Origin: Virgibacillus litoralis
GTDB lineage: Bacteria; Bacillota; Bacilli; Bacillales; Amphibacillaceae
Assembly (NCBI RefSeq): GCF_017873675.1
Contig: NZ_JAGGKK010000001.1
Location: 124,001 to 188,000 of the forward strand
DNA length: 64,000 nucleotides
Direction: 5' to 3'
In this document: piece after piece, positions 8,821-18,363 of the stretch
Layout: every line of letters begins with the position of its first letter
Numbering within the stretch: position 1 is the stretch's first letter
The notes under the pieces: model-generated
The model's input: the letters and a program-made list of their open reading frames with translations, nothing else
What the model was told of the DNA's origin: nothing
Database searches by the model: none
Translations under genes and position numbers: made by a program

Positions 8821-9293
8821 AAACCGATAAGACGTATATCATTAATCGACTCAAAAGGTATTTCTGTTTTTGATGTTCTTCTGCCAAGACGCATGATCAC
8901 ATTATCTTCCATGAAATCAACAATGGTACCTCGATAATTTCGTTCATCTGTTTTAACTTCACATTTCATTGCTGGCACATGCTTGGGTGGATTTACAAGA
9001 TAGTCCACGCGCTCGTTTATTGTCATATCCTTAAATTTTTTCCGCTCCTGGTCTGAGCTTTCATCACTCTCATCTGCGTCTTCATTTGTATCTTCTTCAC
9101 TTTCACTTTTCTTACTAAAATTATCACGTCTTAAGGTACGTGTCTGCACACTTTTTGTTTCCTGAGCCACCACCTGTTCAGCAGATGCTTTTTTTGGCGT
9201 TGTGTATTGATGTTGCATTGGAGCTTTTGGTGTTCCAATTGATGGCTGATGAATATAGAGTAATGGGCTTTTGGCAAACTTTTTTTCTCCCAT
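8817..9293 (-). CDS. cotO: Spore coat protein CotO family
   Basis: 158 residues. It begins with KSPLLYIHQPSIGTPKAPMQ, which matches the conserved N-terminus of CotO (YjbX), passes through a Ser/Glu/Asp-rich linker (about 60-85), and ends in a small domain containing INERVDYLVNPPKHVPAMKC. In B. subtilis CotO is a morphogenetic protein of the outer coat/crust and sits beside the cotVWXYZ cluster, as here. The ribosome site is GGAGAG. CATATAATG about 35 bp upstream resembles a sigma-K -10 with one mismatch. Confidence 0.85.
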   Translation of the reverse strand: MGEKKFAKSPLLYIHQPSIGTPKAPMQHQYTTPKKASAEQVVAQETKSVQTRTLRRDNFSKKSESEEDTNEDADESDESSDQERKKFKDMTINERVDYLVNPPKHVPAMKCEVKTDERNYRGTIVDFMEDNVIMRLGRRTSKTEIPFESINDIRLIGF

Positions 9294-9365
9294 CCTGCAT
9301 TCTCTCCTTTGTATTCCTTTAGTCAGACCATTATATGAACCCAGTTTCGGATTTGTGTATTTCGC

Positions 9366-10706
9366 CTAAATTAAAAAGCTCATGAATGCGGACGCCATTC
9401 CAAAATAGATAAGAATTGAAATGATGTCATTGATTGTTGTGATAAATGGCCCAGATGCAACAGCTGGATCGATATTTAGTCTATCCATCAAGATAGGTAC
9501 TAGTGATCCTGCTAGTGTTGCAACAATCAGCGTTGCCATAATCGATAAGCCTACTAGTAAACCGAGAAAGAACTGGCCCTGCCATAGGAAAATAATAATA
9601 GTAATGACTAGTCCGCAAACTGTCCCAGTTATTAACCCTGTCCCAGCTTCACGTAACACCAGCTTCATCTTCCCCTGTTTGCCATAATCACCATTCGCAA
9701 GTCCGCGAACTGCAACAGCTAGCGCCTGTGTCCCAGTATTCCCGGCCATTCCCGCTATTAACGGGATAAAAATCGCTAGAACTGCAACCTCATCAAGTGT
9801 ATTTTCAAACTGACCAATCAAGCTCGCTGTCAGCATTCCCAAAAACGATAATATGACAAGCCATGGCAGGCGCTTTTTTGCCGAAACAAATGCGTTATCA
9901 TTTGGCCGATCCATATCAGATACACCAGCAAGTTTAGAATAGTCATCACTTGCTTCCTCATCCATAACATCTAAAATATCATCGACAGTAATAATTCCTA
10001 ATAAATGATTCTGGAAATCAACTACCGGTAAGGCGAGAAAGTCGTAATCACGCATCATCTGAGCAATTTCTTCCTGGTCTTTAGCAACCGATGCGGAAAC
10101 AATCTTTTCATTCATTAAATCCGATATCAGTGTATCTTCATCAGCAATAATCAGATCGCGTAACGATAGCACTCCAACAAGCCGTTTATCTTGATCAACT
10201 ACATATAAATAATAAATTGTCTCAGCCTCTGGAGCTTCAGCCTTCAAATACTGCATTGTATCTTTTACAGTTTTGGTTTGATATATCGCTACAAACTCCG
10301 TTGTCATAATACTGCCGGCAGTTTTTTCCTCATAATGCAGCAACTGTTTAATCTCGTTGGCAGCTTTATTGTCCATTATCGTGAGAAAACTTACAACGGC
10401 ATCTTTTTCTAATTCATTTAAAATATCTACCGCATCATCAGTCGACATGTCCGCCAATACCATCGCTGCAAAACGGGGGTCCATCTCCATGAAAAACGGT
10501 TCAATATCGTCAAGATCTATGTTTTCCATAAAATCTGCAGTTTCTTCAGGTGATAAGTACATATAAATTCGTAGTCGGATATCTTCTGGCTGTTCCATAA
10601 AAAACACAGCTTGATCATATGGATGCAAATCCAGAAATTCATCTCGGAATGCTTCTATTTGCTCATTTTTTATAAGGCTCTGCAATTGGTTATCTATATG
10701 TTCCAT
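9366..10706 (-). CDS. mgtE: Magnesium transporter MgtE
   Basis: 446 residues, the usual MgtE length. N domain (about 20-130) of helical repeats, two CBS domains (about 135-255) that sense intracellular Mg2+, a plug helix, and a five-helix pore domain (about 280-446) containing AGMAGNTGTQ, the conserved pore signature. It imports Mg2+ as a dimer, gated by Mg2+ bound to the cytosolic domains. AAGGATG precedes the ATG. Only 187 bp separate it from divergent rodA; I see no M-box riboswitch. Its place in the yjb region is unlike B. subtilis. Confidence 0.95.
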   Translation of the reverse strand: MEHIDNQLQSLIKNEQIEAFRDEFLDLHPYDQAVFFMEQPEDIRLRIYMYLSPEETADFMENIDLDDIEPFFMEMDPRFAAMVLADMSTDDAVDILNELEKDAVVSFLTIMDNKAANEIKQLLHYEEKTAGSIMTTEFVAIYQTKTVKDTMQYLKAEAPEAETIYYLYVVDQDKRLVGVLSLRDLIIADEDTLISDLMNEKIVSASVAKDQEEIAQMMRDYDFLALPVVDFQNHLLGIITVDDILDVMDEEASDDYSKLAGVSDMDRPNDNAFVSAKKRLPWLVILSFLGMLTASLIGQFENTLDEVAVLAIFIPLIAGMAGNTGTQALAVAVRGLANGDYGKQGKMKLVLREAGTGLITGTVCGLVITIIIFLWQGQFFLGLLVGLSIMATLIVATLAGSLVPILMDRLNIDPAVASGPFITTINDIISILIYFGMASAFMSFLI

Positions 10707-10893
10707 ATGATCACATCCTTCTTCTATCTTTGTCCTGCGGTAATTATAGCATGGAAAAAGACATTATAAAATTAACTCCCAATATGTTCCTGCTTATTTC
10801 TTTTTGAAAAGAGGACTTAATTTATTTGTCATTATCGTGTAAAATTGCTAAAGGATAGAAACAAACAAGATTATACAGAAAGCATGGTTAAAT

Positions 10894-12075
10894 ATGAAAA
10901 ATCTTAATATTGATTATACGCTGGTATTCATCTTAATACTCTTAGGGTTAGTAAGTTTATTTACTTTATATACAATCGAACCCAGCTTACCTGAAAAATA
11001 TGACGGGTCAAATTTTATGCTTAAACAAGCATTATGGTTCATAGCTGGGGGAATCGTAATAACTGCAGTCATGCTTATTGATTATGACCGTTTTCATCAA
11101 ATTACCTGGATACTATATGGGATTGGATTAACTTCACTGCTTATGCTTTTCGCTGGATTTCCGGCTGGAATTGTCCATGAAGCAAATGGTGCTATCAGCT
11201 GGTTTAAATTTCCGGTGATAGGAACGATCCAGCCTGGTGAATTTATGAAGGTAATTCTTGTTTTGACACTTGCACATGTAATGGTTCGTCATAACACTAA
11301 ATATATCGAGAAAACGATTAAAAGTGATTTAGGACTGCTTGCGAAAATAATTATCATTTCCGCTCCCCCAATGGCTTTATTAGCAGTACAGCCTGATCTG
11401 GGTGGATTGTTAGTTCTGATAGCGATAACTGGCTTTATGATTCTCGTGTCAGGTGTTAAGTGGCGAATTCTTTTTTCAATTGCTTTTATCGTAATTGATA
11501 TTGTGTTGCTGGCAATTGTCGCATGGTATTTATTCCCTGGGCCAATCGCTGTTTTCCTGGAAGAATCAGTATTTGACCACGTCTCAAGCAGGTTCTACGG
11601 CTGGTTAAATCCGCAGCAAAATTATGATGCGGGCTATCAGTTGATTTTGGCGATGATGGCAATAGGATCAGGCCAGTTATTTGGAAAAGGTATTGGTGAT
11701 ATGGAGGTTTATGTGCCTGAACGCCATACCGATATGATTTTCACTGCAATTTCAGAACAATTTGGCTTTGTAGGCGCAAGTCTTGTTGTAATGTTATTTT
11801 TCCTGTTAGTTTATCGTCTGATCCACATCGCATTGTTAAGTAACGATACTTACGGCAGCTACCTTGTAACAGGTATTGTTGGTATGTTTGCCTATCAGAT
11901 TTTCCAAAATATCGGCATGTCAATCCAGCTGTTGCCTATTACAGGACTCCCGCTCCCATTCTTAAGCTATGGCGGTAGTTCAACAATTACCTATATGCTG
12001 TCGATTGGAATTGTTCTTAATGTGCATTCGAGAACGAAAGAATATATGTTTAGCGAGGCTAGGTGGAAAGAATAA
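10894..12075 (+). CDS. rodA: SEDS-family peptidoglycan glycosyltransferase RodA
   Basis: 393 residues, all-membrane (about 10 segments), with the SEDS motif QPDLGG carrying the conserved catalytic Asp and the C-terminal block GLPLPFLSYGGSS. RodA polymerises lipid II during elongation together with a class B PBP. Length and the ERHTDMIF loop favour RodA over FtsW or SpoVE, though a paralogue cannot be excluded. The ribosome site is weak. prpE begins at its last stop-codon base, so the two form an operon. Confidence 0.88.
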   Translation: MKNLNIDYTLVFILILLGLVSLFTLYTIEPSLPEKYDGSNFMLKQALWFIAGGIVITAVMLIDYDRFHQITWILYGIGLTSLLMLFAGFPAGIVHEANGAISWFKFPVIGTIQPGEFMKVILVLTLAHVMVRHNTKYIEKTIKSDLGLLAKIIIISAPPMALLAVQPDLGGLLVLIAITGFMILVSGVKWRILFSIAFIVIDIVLLAIVAWYLFPGPIAVFLEESVFDHVSSRFYGWLNPQQNYDAGYQLILAMMAIGSGQLFGKGIGDMEVYVPERHTDMIFTAISEQFGFVGASLVVMLFFLLVYRLIHIALLSNDTYGSYLVTGIVGMFAYQIFQNIGMSIQLLPITGLPLPFLSYGGSSTITYMLSIGIVLNVHSRTKEYMFSEARWKE

Positions 12076-12815
12076 TGAAAATTGACGTTATCGGTGATGT
12101 ACATGGATGTATGGAGGAGCTTCAAGAGCTCTTTCATACATTAGGCTACAGATATGAAAGGCGAATCTTCTTGCACCCTGACGGCAGAACGCCTGTATTT
12201 CTAGGTGACATTACCGATCGGGGTCCACATTCCATAGCATTAATTAAACTTGTATATGATATGGTGATTGTTCACAAGAAAGCCCGTTATGTTCCAGGTA
12301 ACCATTGCAATAAATTATATCGGTACTTTTTAGGAAATGATGTTAAGCAGCGGTATGGCTTAGAGACGACGGTAGCGGAATATACATCATTACCGAAGTC
12401 TGAACAGCAAACGGTAAAAGAACAATTTATCGAGTTATATGAAAATACTCCATTATATCTGGAAATACCGGAAGTAAAAACGATCGTGGCGCATGCAGGA
12501 ATTAAGGAAGAATATATAGGACGGACGGATAAACGAGTAAAAACGTTCGTCCTATACGGTGATATTACTGGAAAGTTTGACGAGGATGGCCGTCCGATCA
12601 GACGCGATTGGGCCCAGGATTATCAAGGTAGTTACTGGATTGTCTATGGCCATACACCGATAAAACAGCCGCGTACCATTAATAAAACAATTAATATTGA
12701 TACTGGATGTGTATTCGGAAATATGTTGACTGCTTTTCGATTACCCGAGGAAAAAGTCGTTTCTGTACAATCAAAACAGCCTTTAGTCGAGGAGAAATTT
12801 CACTATTTTGAGTGA
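12075..12815 (+). CDS. prpE: Bis(5'-nucleosyl)-tetraphosphatase PrpE
   Basis: 246-residue PPP-family metallophosphatase: DVHGCMEEL, GDITDRGP and GNHCNK are the three metal-binding blocks, and YGHTP lies in the C-terminal half. The enzyme hydrolyses Ap4A-type dinucleotides asymmetrically; in B. subtilis PrpE affects spore germination. The ATG at 12075 uses AGGTGGAAAG and overlaps the rodA stop by one base; the GTG at 12063 is less likely. It converges on yjbO, with 13 nt of overlap between the two 3' ends. Confidence 0.92.
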   Translation: MKIDVIGDVHGCMEELQELFHTLGYRYERRIFLHPDGRTPVFLGDITDRGPHSIALIKLVYDMVIVHKKARYVPGNHCNKLYRYFLGNDVKQRYGLETTVAEYTSLPKSEQQTVKEQFIELYENTPLYLEIPEVKTIVAHAGIKEEYIGRTDKRVKTFVLYGDITGKFDEDGRPIRRDWAQDYQGSYWIVYGHTPIKQPRTINKTINIDTGCVFGNMLTAFRLPEEKVVSVQSKQPLVEEKFHYFE

Positions 12816-13687
12816 ATCAATTCGGCCATATCATGAGCTGTAGGTATTGTGAAATTCATTCTCTCTTTCCTTAAAGGGTGCATGAATGAAAGCTGGTAAC
12901 AGTGAAGTGCCTGACGACTAATCGATTGTGTGGAAGCTCCATACAGGTCATCCCCTGCTATTGGATAGCCTAAATCTGAAAAGTGTACGCGTATCTGGTG
13001 AGTCCTCCCTGTTTCCAGGTGAACATCCAAGAGCGAATGGGTTAACGACTCTTCCACAACACTATAATGCGTTATAGCAGGCTTCCCTGTTGCTGTTACT
13101 GTTCTTTCAATAATGGAACCTTCTTTGCGTCCAATAGGAGCCTCGATGGTTCCTTTTTTATTTTGTAGATGGCCTTCTACTATTGTATGATAGCGTCGGT
13201 TTATCCTGCCTGCCTTTTGTGATGCTGCCATAATCGAATGACTGTAACGGTGTTTTGCAATCAGTAATAATCCTGAGGTATCCCTGTCAAGTCGTGTTAC
13301 AATGTGAACTGTGTATGGTATATCGTGGTTTTCATAATAGAAAAGAACCCCATTTGCAATAGTTCCTGAAGGGTGAATATTGGATGGAATAGTTGCAGTA
13401 TGCGGCTGCTTGTTAATAATTAAGACATCCTCATCCTCATAAACAATTGAAAGCGGTATTTCTTCAGGTATCATAAAAGGCCCTTTTTTCTCTTTTGGAA
13501 ATGTAACAGAAAGCGTATCACCAACTTCTAATTGATAGCGAACCGTTTTGGGTGACCCATTCACACTGATTTCCCCACCATCATGAACGATTGCTTTAAT
13601 TACATTTCTGGAGAAAGCTTGTATCCGCTGTAAATATTCTCGAATAATCAGTCCCTGATGTTCATTTTCAATTATCCATTTCAACAC
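12803..13687 (-). CDS. yjbO: RluA/RluD-family pseudouridine synthase (YjbO)
   Basis: 294 residues: an S4-like N-terminal region (about 1-75) then the catalytic domain with HIVTRLDRDTSGLLL, in which the first Asp after RL is the conserved nucleophile, and the LETGRTHQIRVH block. It isomerises specific uridines in RNA; the exact target is not predictable. It starts at GTG 13687 after GCAGGTGAA. It is first-in-line downstream of nadF (30 nt gap), and the order sasB-nadF-yjbO is conserved. Confidence 0.92.
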   Translation of the reverse strand: MLKWIIENEHQGLIIREYLQRIQAFSRNVIKAIVHDGGEISVNGSPKTVRYQLEVGDTLSVTFPKEKKGPFMIPEEIPLSIVYEDEDVLIINKQPHTATIPSNIHPSGTIANGVLFYYENHDIPYTVHIVTRLDRDTSGLLLIAKHRYSHSIMAASQKAGRINRRYHTIVEGHLQNKKGTIEAPIGRKEGSIIERTVTATGKPAITHYSVVEESLTHSLLDVHLETGRTHQIRVHFSDLGYPIAGDDLYGASTQSISRQALHCYQLSFMHPLRKERMNFTIPTAHDMAELIHSK

Positions 13688-13717
13688 GCTTCACCTGCCA
13701 CACTCTTTACCTTACTA

Positions 13718-14527
13718 CTAAAATTCCTTATCATCATCTGCAACAAATGAATCGCGCACCCTGTCCCAGAATGGAAATGGTCTAAACCTTGCAAATCTGA
13801 CTCGTTCTTTCGCCACACGGCATTGGATTGATTTTACATTTGTATAATTTTCCGTAAAGTGATCAATCGTGATTAAGAAGCTGCGGTCCACAACCGGCTT
13901 CAATAGGCATGTATGATGTTTCGGCAAAATTAATGGTGAACCAATAGTACGGAAAACGCGATTGTTAATTGACGCCATTTCAGTAAGCTGAATCGCTTCA
14001 AGTGATGGATGGATAATCCCGCCACCTAACGCCTTATTATACGCTGTACTGCCTGAAGGAGTTGAAATACATAAGCCATCACCACGAAATGTCTCAAAGT
14101 GATCTCCTTTAATTTCTACATCGAACACAACTGACCCTTCTGTCGTTTTAATTGTAGCTTCATTTAAAGCAAGAAAACGATCTTCTTTTCCACCGTTTTG
14201 TCCGCGAATAATCACTTCTAATAATGGGTATTCAACAATTTGAAAAGGAGTCTTCGCAATTTCAATAATTAACTTTTCAACTTCATCTGGCACCCAGTCC
14301 GCATAGAATCCTAGATGGCCTGTATGTACTCCAATAAACGCGGTGGAATCAATGCAATGCACATAGCGATGAAAAGCCTCAAGGAACGTGCCATCGCCGC
14401 CTACAGAAATAACTAAACCCGGATCATCTTCATCATATTCCAAATCAAAATCTGTTAAATATTGTTTCATAGTAGCTTTAATTTTGTTTGATCTTTCATC
14501 GCCTTTTGATACTATTGCAAATTTCAC
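13718..14527 (-). CDS. nadF: NAD kinase
   Basis: 269 residues, the typical length of PpnK/NadF. It phosphorylates NAD to NADP with ATP or polyphosphate. The GGDGT motif lies near residues 44-48 ([11 protein letters not shown]), and the second conserved block is [28 protein letters not shown] precedes the start. The gene lies 14 nt after sasB in a sasB-nadF-yjbO operon, which links the stringent response to the NADP supply. Confidence 0.95.
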   Translation of the reverse strand: MKFAIVSKGDERSNKIKATMKQYLTDFDLEYDEDDPGLVISVGGDGTFLEAFHRYVHCIDSTAFIGVHTGHLGFYADWVPDEVEKLIIEIAKTPFQIVEYPLLEVIIRGQNGGKEDRFLALNEATIKTTEGSVVFDVEIKGDHFETFRGDGLCISTPSGSTAYNKALGGGIIHPSLEAIQLTEMASINNRVFRTIGSPLILPKHHTCLLKPVVDRSFLITIDHFTENYTNVKSIQCRVAKERVRFARFRPFPFWDRVRDSFVADDDKEF

Positions 14528-14541
14528 AGTACACTCTCTCC

Positions 14542-15150
14542 TTACTTTCGGTGGAATATTCGTTGTGCTTCTTGTACCTCATTTTTTATAATAGACATCT
14601 CTTCATCCAATTTGAATGCTGCTTCAGAAGCTCGCTGCAGCCTTGATTTAATATTCGATGGAATACTGCCTTTATACTTATAGTTTAATGAATGTTCGTT
14701 TGTTGCCCAGAAATTCATGGCCAAAGTGCGAATTTGAATTTCAGCTATTACCATCTTCACGCCGTGTATCGTCTCAACTGGATATTTGATAATCATATGA
14801 TAAGATCTATAGCCACTTTCCTTCTTTCTTGATACATAATCTTTTTCCTCAACAATCTTTAAATCCTCACGTGATTTGATCATGTTTACAATTGTATAAA
14901 TATCATCAACAAACTGGCAAACAACTCGAACTCCCGCAATATCCTGCAATTCCTGTTCGACCCGGTCCAGTCGTATTTGTCTGCTTTCTGCTTTCTCTAA
15001 GATACTGGGAACTGGTTTAACCCTTCCCGTAATAAACTCAATTGGCGAATGTCTTGATTCGTGCTCAAATTGTGCACGAATTCCTTTTAGTTTTACTTTT
15101 AATTCTTCCACTGCCTGTGAATAAGGGGCAAGTAATACATCCCAATTCAT
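14542..15150 (-). CDS. sasB: Small alarmone synthetase SasB (RelQ/YjbM)
   Basis: About 202 residues, single-domain (p)ppGpp synthetase without hydrolase or regulatory domains. [21 protein letters not shown] (ATP/GTP binding), [11 protein letters not shown], and [22 protein letters not shown] are diagnostic of the RelQ subfamily. It makes ppGpp/pppGpp from ATP plus GDP/GTP. The ATG at 15150 is preferred because AGGTGG lies 7 nt upstream; the GTG at 15156 is too close to that site. First gene of the operon, divergent from yjbK. Confidence 0.94.
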   Translation of the reverse strand: MNWDVLLAPYSQAVEELKVKLKGIRAQFEHESRHSPIEFITGRVKPVPSILEKAESRQIRLDRVEQELQDIAGVRVVCQFVDDIYTIVNMIKSREDLKIVEEKDYVSRKKESGYRSYHMIIKYPVETIHGVKMVIAEIQIRTLAMNFWATNEHSLNYKYKGSIPSNIKSRLQRASEAAFKLDEEMSIIKNEVQEAQRIFHRK

Positions 15151-15362
15151 CCTCACACCACCTATATATCATCTTTTTTCCCATTTTATCATAATATATG
15201 AAAATGGATAATCTTTGCATATTTGTACATCATTCGCCATAATTAACAAAAGTGAAAGTGACTGGTTATTGGAAGTAGCTATTTCTATTATTTAAGCATA
15301 TTCAGCTGCCATCCTTTTACCTTTTTAAACTCCTATTAATATTTTATACTGGAGGTTTTTAA

Positions 15363-15947
15363 TTGGCACAGGAAATTGAAATCGAATATAAAAATTTATT
15401 AACAAAAGACGAGTTTGAACGCGTCTTAAATAGTTTGCCTTTCCCAAGTGATGCGCAAACACAAACAAATCATTATTTTGAAACTGCTGATTTTTCTCTT
15501 AAAAAAAATGGCTGTGCATTAAGGATCAGGGAAAAAAATAACACATTCACACTAACATTAAAAGAACCACATGATACTGGTTTGCTCGAAACACATGATA
15601 CGTTAACAAAACAAGAAGCTGAAAAATGGATAAACGGGGAATTCGTAGCAAAAGAGTATACTTCCAAACAATTGGAAAATAAAGGTGTTTATCTGGAAGA
15701 CTTAAAATACTTCGGGAATTTGACAACCAAACGACGTGAACTAACTTATCAAGACGTGTTATTAGTGCTTGATTATAGTTCTTATGGTGACACATCTGAC
15801 TATGAATTGGAACTAGAAGCTACTTCCGAGGAAGCCGGTCGTAAAATGATGCAGGAGATATTGGAAAAATTTAATATAAAACGACGTCAAACACCTAATA
15901 AGATACAACGTTTCTTCACTTCCAAGGTTAAAAACGACAGCAATTAA
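15363..15947 (+). CDS. yjbK: CYTH-domain phosphohydrolase-like protein YjbK
   Basis: 194 residues with the CYTH signature ExExK near the N-terminus (EIEIEYK, residues 4-10) and alternating charged beta-strands forming the triphosphate tunnel (RIREK, LTLKEP, KRRELTY, ELELEA). CYTH proteins hydrolyse or bind triphosphates (thiamine triphosphate, polyphosphate or RNA 5' ends); the YjbK substrate is uncertain. It starts at TTG 15363, 5 nt after GGAGGT. It leads the yjbK-yjbI-spxH run, divergent from sasB. Confidence 0.9.
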   Translation: MAQEIEIEYKNLLTKDEFERVLNSLPFPSDAQTQTNHYFETADFSLKKNGCALRIREKNNTFTLTLKEPHDTGLLETHDTLTKQEAEKWINGEFVAKEYTSKQLENKGVYLEDLKYFGNLTTKRRELTYQDVLLVLDYSSYGDTSDYELELEATSEEAGRKMMQEILEKFNIKRRQTPNKIQRFFTSKVKNDSN

Positions 15948-16029
15948 TTAATAGAATAAATCAGATTAGTTGCTCTTAAAATTTTACGTTGCTACAATTA
16001 GAACAAACATAGTAGGAGAGAATAACTGT

Positions 16030-16407
16030 ATGACCAAACCTGGAACAATGTTCGAAGTAATTGGCGGCTTTGATTCAATCGATAAATTAGTAACAGCTTT
16101 TTATAAAAGAGTAGGTAATCATCCAAAGCTGATTCCAATTTTTCCAGATGATTTAACGGAAACTGCAAGAAAACAGAGAATGTTTTTAACTCAGTTTTTT
16201 GGTGGACCAAGACTATATTCCGAAGAACGTGGTCATCCGATGCTGCGCAAACGTCATCTGCCTTTTGAAATCACAGCTGAACGCAAAGACGCTTGGTTGG
16301 AATGTATGAATGCAGCATTGGAAGAAGCAGAAATAGAAGAACCATACAAAACAGCTATATTTGAAAAACTGACCATGACAGCACACCATATGATGAATAC
16401 ACCGTAA
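16030..16407 (+). CDS. yjbI: Truncated hemoglobin, group II (YjbI)
   Basis: 125 residues, a single truncated-globin domain: [36 protein letters not shown], and [19 protein letters not shown] with the proximal His in the block before PFEI, and the C-terminal helix ending HHMMN. It is predicted to bind heme and O2 or NO. The ATG at 16030 follows TAGGAGAG. It lies directly before spxH, as the pair is linked in B. subtilis and Staphylococcus, suggesting a shared role in oxidative or nitrosative stress. Confidence 0.92.
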   Translation: MTKPGTMFEVIGGFDSIDKLVTAFYKRVGNHPKLIPIFPDDLTETARKQRMFLTQFFGGPRLYSEERGHPMLRKRHLPFEITAERKDAWLECMNAALEEAEIEEPYKTAIFEKLTMTAHHMMNTP

Positions 16408-16427
16408 TAATAGAAAGGAGAATCGAT

Positions 16428-17324
16428 GTGAGTTGGAGTCAATCTGGGCTAATAAGCTCAAAAAGTACAAACACATCGGCAAAATATAGCTACTTCGATT
16501 TTGTAAAAAAACCAATTGAAATTTATGTATTTGTAGATCCGCTTTGTCCCGAGTGCTGGTCGCTGGAACCGTATTTGAAAAAGTTGTCTATTGAATATGG
16601 TAGATTTTTCACTATACGCCCGATTATTAGCGGGCATTTAAATACACTTAATAAAGATAAATTTGATAAACCGAAACGGTTAAGAGATATTTGGGAAAAA
16701 ACAGCTAACCGCACGGGTATGAGTTGTGATGGTGATCTATGGGTTGAGAATCCAGTTTCGTCACCATGGATTGCATCGCTTGCAATAAAAGCAGCCGAAT
16801 TGCAAGGGAAAAAAGCGGGCCGAGTCTTTTTACGAAAAATACAGGAGAATGTCTTCCTGAAAAAGAAGAACATCTCTGATGAAGCAGTATTGATGGAATG
16901 TGCAAAACAATCAAATCTCGACATCGAAGAATTTGAAGATGATTTATATTCTACTTCAGCTAAAAAAGCATTTCAGTGTGATTTGAAGCTGACAAAGGAA
17001 ATGGAAGTAGATTATATCCCGACAATTGTTTTTTTTAATCAAGTTTCTGAAGAAGAAGGAATTAAAATTTCCGGTCTTTATCCATATGATATTTATGTCC
17101 AAGTGCTGAAACAGATTCTACAGAAAGACCCGGTACCTTCAAGCAAACCACCATTGGAAAACTTCCTTAAAAATTATGGTGTTGTCGGTAATAAAGAAAT
17201 TTCGGTAGTATATGACTGGACAACAGCTAAAACAGAAAAAGAAATGAAAAAATTGCTGTTAAGGCGGTCAGTAGAAAAGATCCCTGTGAAATACGGGACA
17301 TTTTGGAGATATAATGATGAATAA
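16428..17324 (+). CDS. spxH: ClpXP adaptor protein SpxH (YjbH)
   Basis: 298 residues, DsbA/thioredoxin-like fold. [15 protein letters not shown] carries the C40-P-E-C43 motif typical of YjbH. SpxH binds Spx and presents it to ClpXP; under disulfide stress it aggregates and Spx accumulates. It starts at GTG 16428 after AAAGGAGA, 20 nt after the yjbI stop; the ATG overlapping at 16425 runs straight into a stop. An intrinsic terminator follows. Its client spx lies at 22730. Confidence 0.93.
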   Translation: MSWSQSGLISSKSTNTSAKYSYFDFVKKPIEIYVFVDPLCPECWSLEPYLKKLSIEYGRFFTIRPIISGHLNTLNKDKFDKPKRLRDIWEKTANRTGMSCDGDLWVENPVSSPWIASLAIKAAELQGKKAGRVFLRKIQENVFLKKKNISDEAVLMECAKQSNLDIEEFEDDLYSTSAKKAFQCDLKLTKEMEVDYIPTIVFFNQVSEEEGIKISGLYPYDIYVQVLKQILQKDPVPSSKPPLENFLKNYGVVGNKEISVVYDWTTAKTEKEMKKLLLRRSVEKIPVKYGTFWRYNDE

Positions 17325-17325
17325 T

Positions 17326-17367
17326 ATGCAAAGCATGGAGTTGATTGTGCTTTGCGTATTTTTTTGA
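17326..17367 (+). terminator. Terminator after spxH
   Basis: Inverted repeat TATGCAAAGCA...TGCTTTGCGTA followed by seven Ts. Confidence 0.88.
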
Positions 17368-17987
17368 CTGATTATTAAGGGCTCTTGATATTGATGAACC
17401 TCTCCCGTTTTAGCGGGCAGTCTTCCGAGTTCAGATCTCACCTCATAGGCTTATCGCCAAGCCAATAGTTGCGGTGTTTTGTATGGAGATACCTAACTAG
17501 CTTGATTACAAATTCATTTAGCTGGTGTCTGCGTGTTGCAAAGGCACAGGGTGTTCCTATAAATGGTTTAACGAGCGGACACAGAAGCCCTTATTTCACA
17601 TATATCATGGTTATTAGAGGGCATATGTATCAAATAAGGTCCCTGGTGTCAGCAAAACCTCAGATTTGCTATAAGACATGACAGATGATGGCCGGGCATT
17701 CGGCAGCCATGTCGGGTTAAAAATAGCCAAGAAAAAAGGATATACGGGGCAGCGTATATCCTAAGTTAGTTCTCCGACCTTTATAATAAACAAAGGGGGG
17801 GATGGGAGAAAGTTTCATGATCAAACAAAAGGGGTTTTTTGTTTGTGATTCATCTCACATTTTTTATGTTATCAACAGTAGGAGTTTTTTTCAATCGCAG
17901 GTGAAGCTTTTCACAAAAATGTCACACTTCTAATTCATTTTTCTGTCACATATGATGTACTAACATACTATGATAGGAGTGGTTATC
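17368..17987. other. Gene-poor gap with repeat debris
   Basis: About 620 bases. It holds a piece resembling R1 (GGCTTATCGCCAAGCC near 17450), the R3 copy at 17573, a hairpin GGATATACG...CGTATATCC (17738-17761), and an A/T-rich stretch. A 43-codon frame starting at 17802 is preceded by a G-run but looks unconvincing. No other gene is supported. Confidence 0.6.
17573..17717. repeat. Dispersed repeat R3 copy
   Basis: GCGGACACAGAAGCCCTTATTT, then ATATATCATGGTTATTA, then AAATAAGGTCCCTGGTGTC, then GATGGCCGGGCATTCGGC and AGCCATGT. Same order of blocks as at 7581 and 59349. Confidence 0.75.
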
Positions 17988-18170
17988 ATGCAGGATCTCC
18001 TCCCACTTATCTTTTTAATCACAACGGTTATAGTCATCTTCTTAAATATTCTCGGTCTAATGCAGTTGATACCTCTATTCATTACATTACCAATGTTATT
18101 TATTTCAATTTATTTAACCATTTATACGTTTACACATAGAAATGTTTACCGTGGAGGAATGCGAGGATAA
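17988..18170 (+). CDS. Small two-helix membrane protein, 60 aa
   Basis: 60 residues, hydrophobic throughout residues 3-50 (two predicted membrane helices), with a basic tail FTHRNVYRGGMRG. TAGGAGTGG precedes the ATG at 17988; the ATG at 17970 lacks a site. No family recognised. It stands alone between spxH and pepF. Confidence 0.6.
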   Translation: MQDLLPLIFLITTVIVIFLNILGLMQLIPLFITLPMLFISIYLTIYTFTHRNVYRGGMRG

Positions 18171-18187
18171 TTCTTATTAAAATTGCT

Positions 18188-18316
18188 TGTCTTATGGCCA
18201 AGCTTTAACGACAAAACTCAGTTGCGCTAATGCTGTGTATAAATTCTTAACTGCTTAGAAAACTTGGCTTATCGCCAAGCCTTAATGTAGATAAGTCTTA
18301 GTTGCACTTATTTGCC
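18188..18316 (+). repeat. Dispersed repeat R1, two tandem partial copies
   Basis: A degraded copy (18188-18255, ending TTCTTAACTGC) runs into a second one that starts TTAGAAAACTTGGCTTATCGCC and stops after GTTGCACTTAT (18256-18316), losing the long hairpin. It abuts the pepF terminator. Confidence 0.7.
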
Positions 18317-18363
18317 AAAAAAGTGCTGTCACCCACAATTAAGACGGTGACAGCACTTTATTT
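18317..18363 (-). terminator. Terminator after pepF
   Basis: AAAGTGCTGTCACC...GGTGACAGCACTTT with flanking A- and T-runs, so it could act in both directions; immediately downstream of pepF. Confidence 0.88.

Noticed and set aside
10707-10893. M-box riboswitch upstream of mgtE
   Set aside because: Only 187 bases separate mgtE and rodA and no long conserved hairpin array or terminator was seen there.
17802-17933. 43-codon plus-strand frame after a G-run
   Set aside because: Spacing to the purine run is too short and the peptide has no recognisable features.
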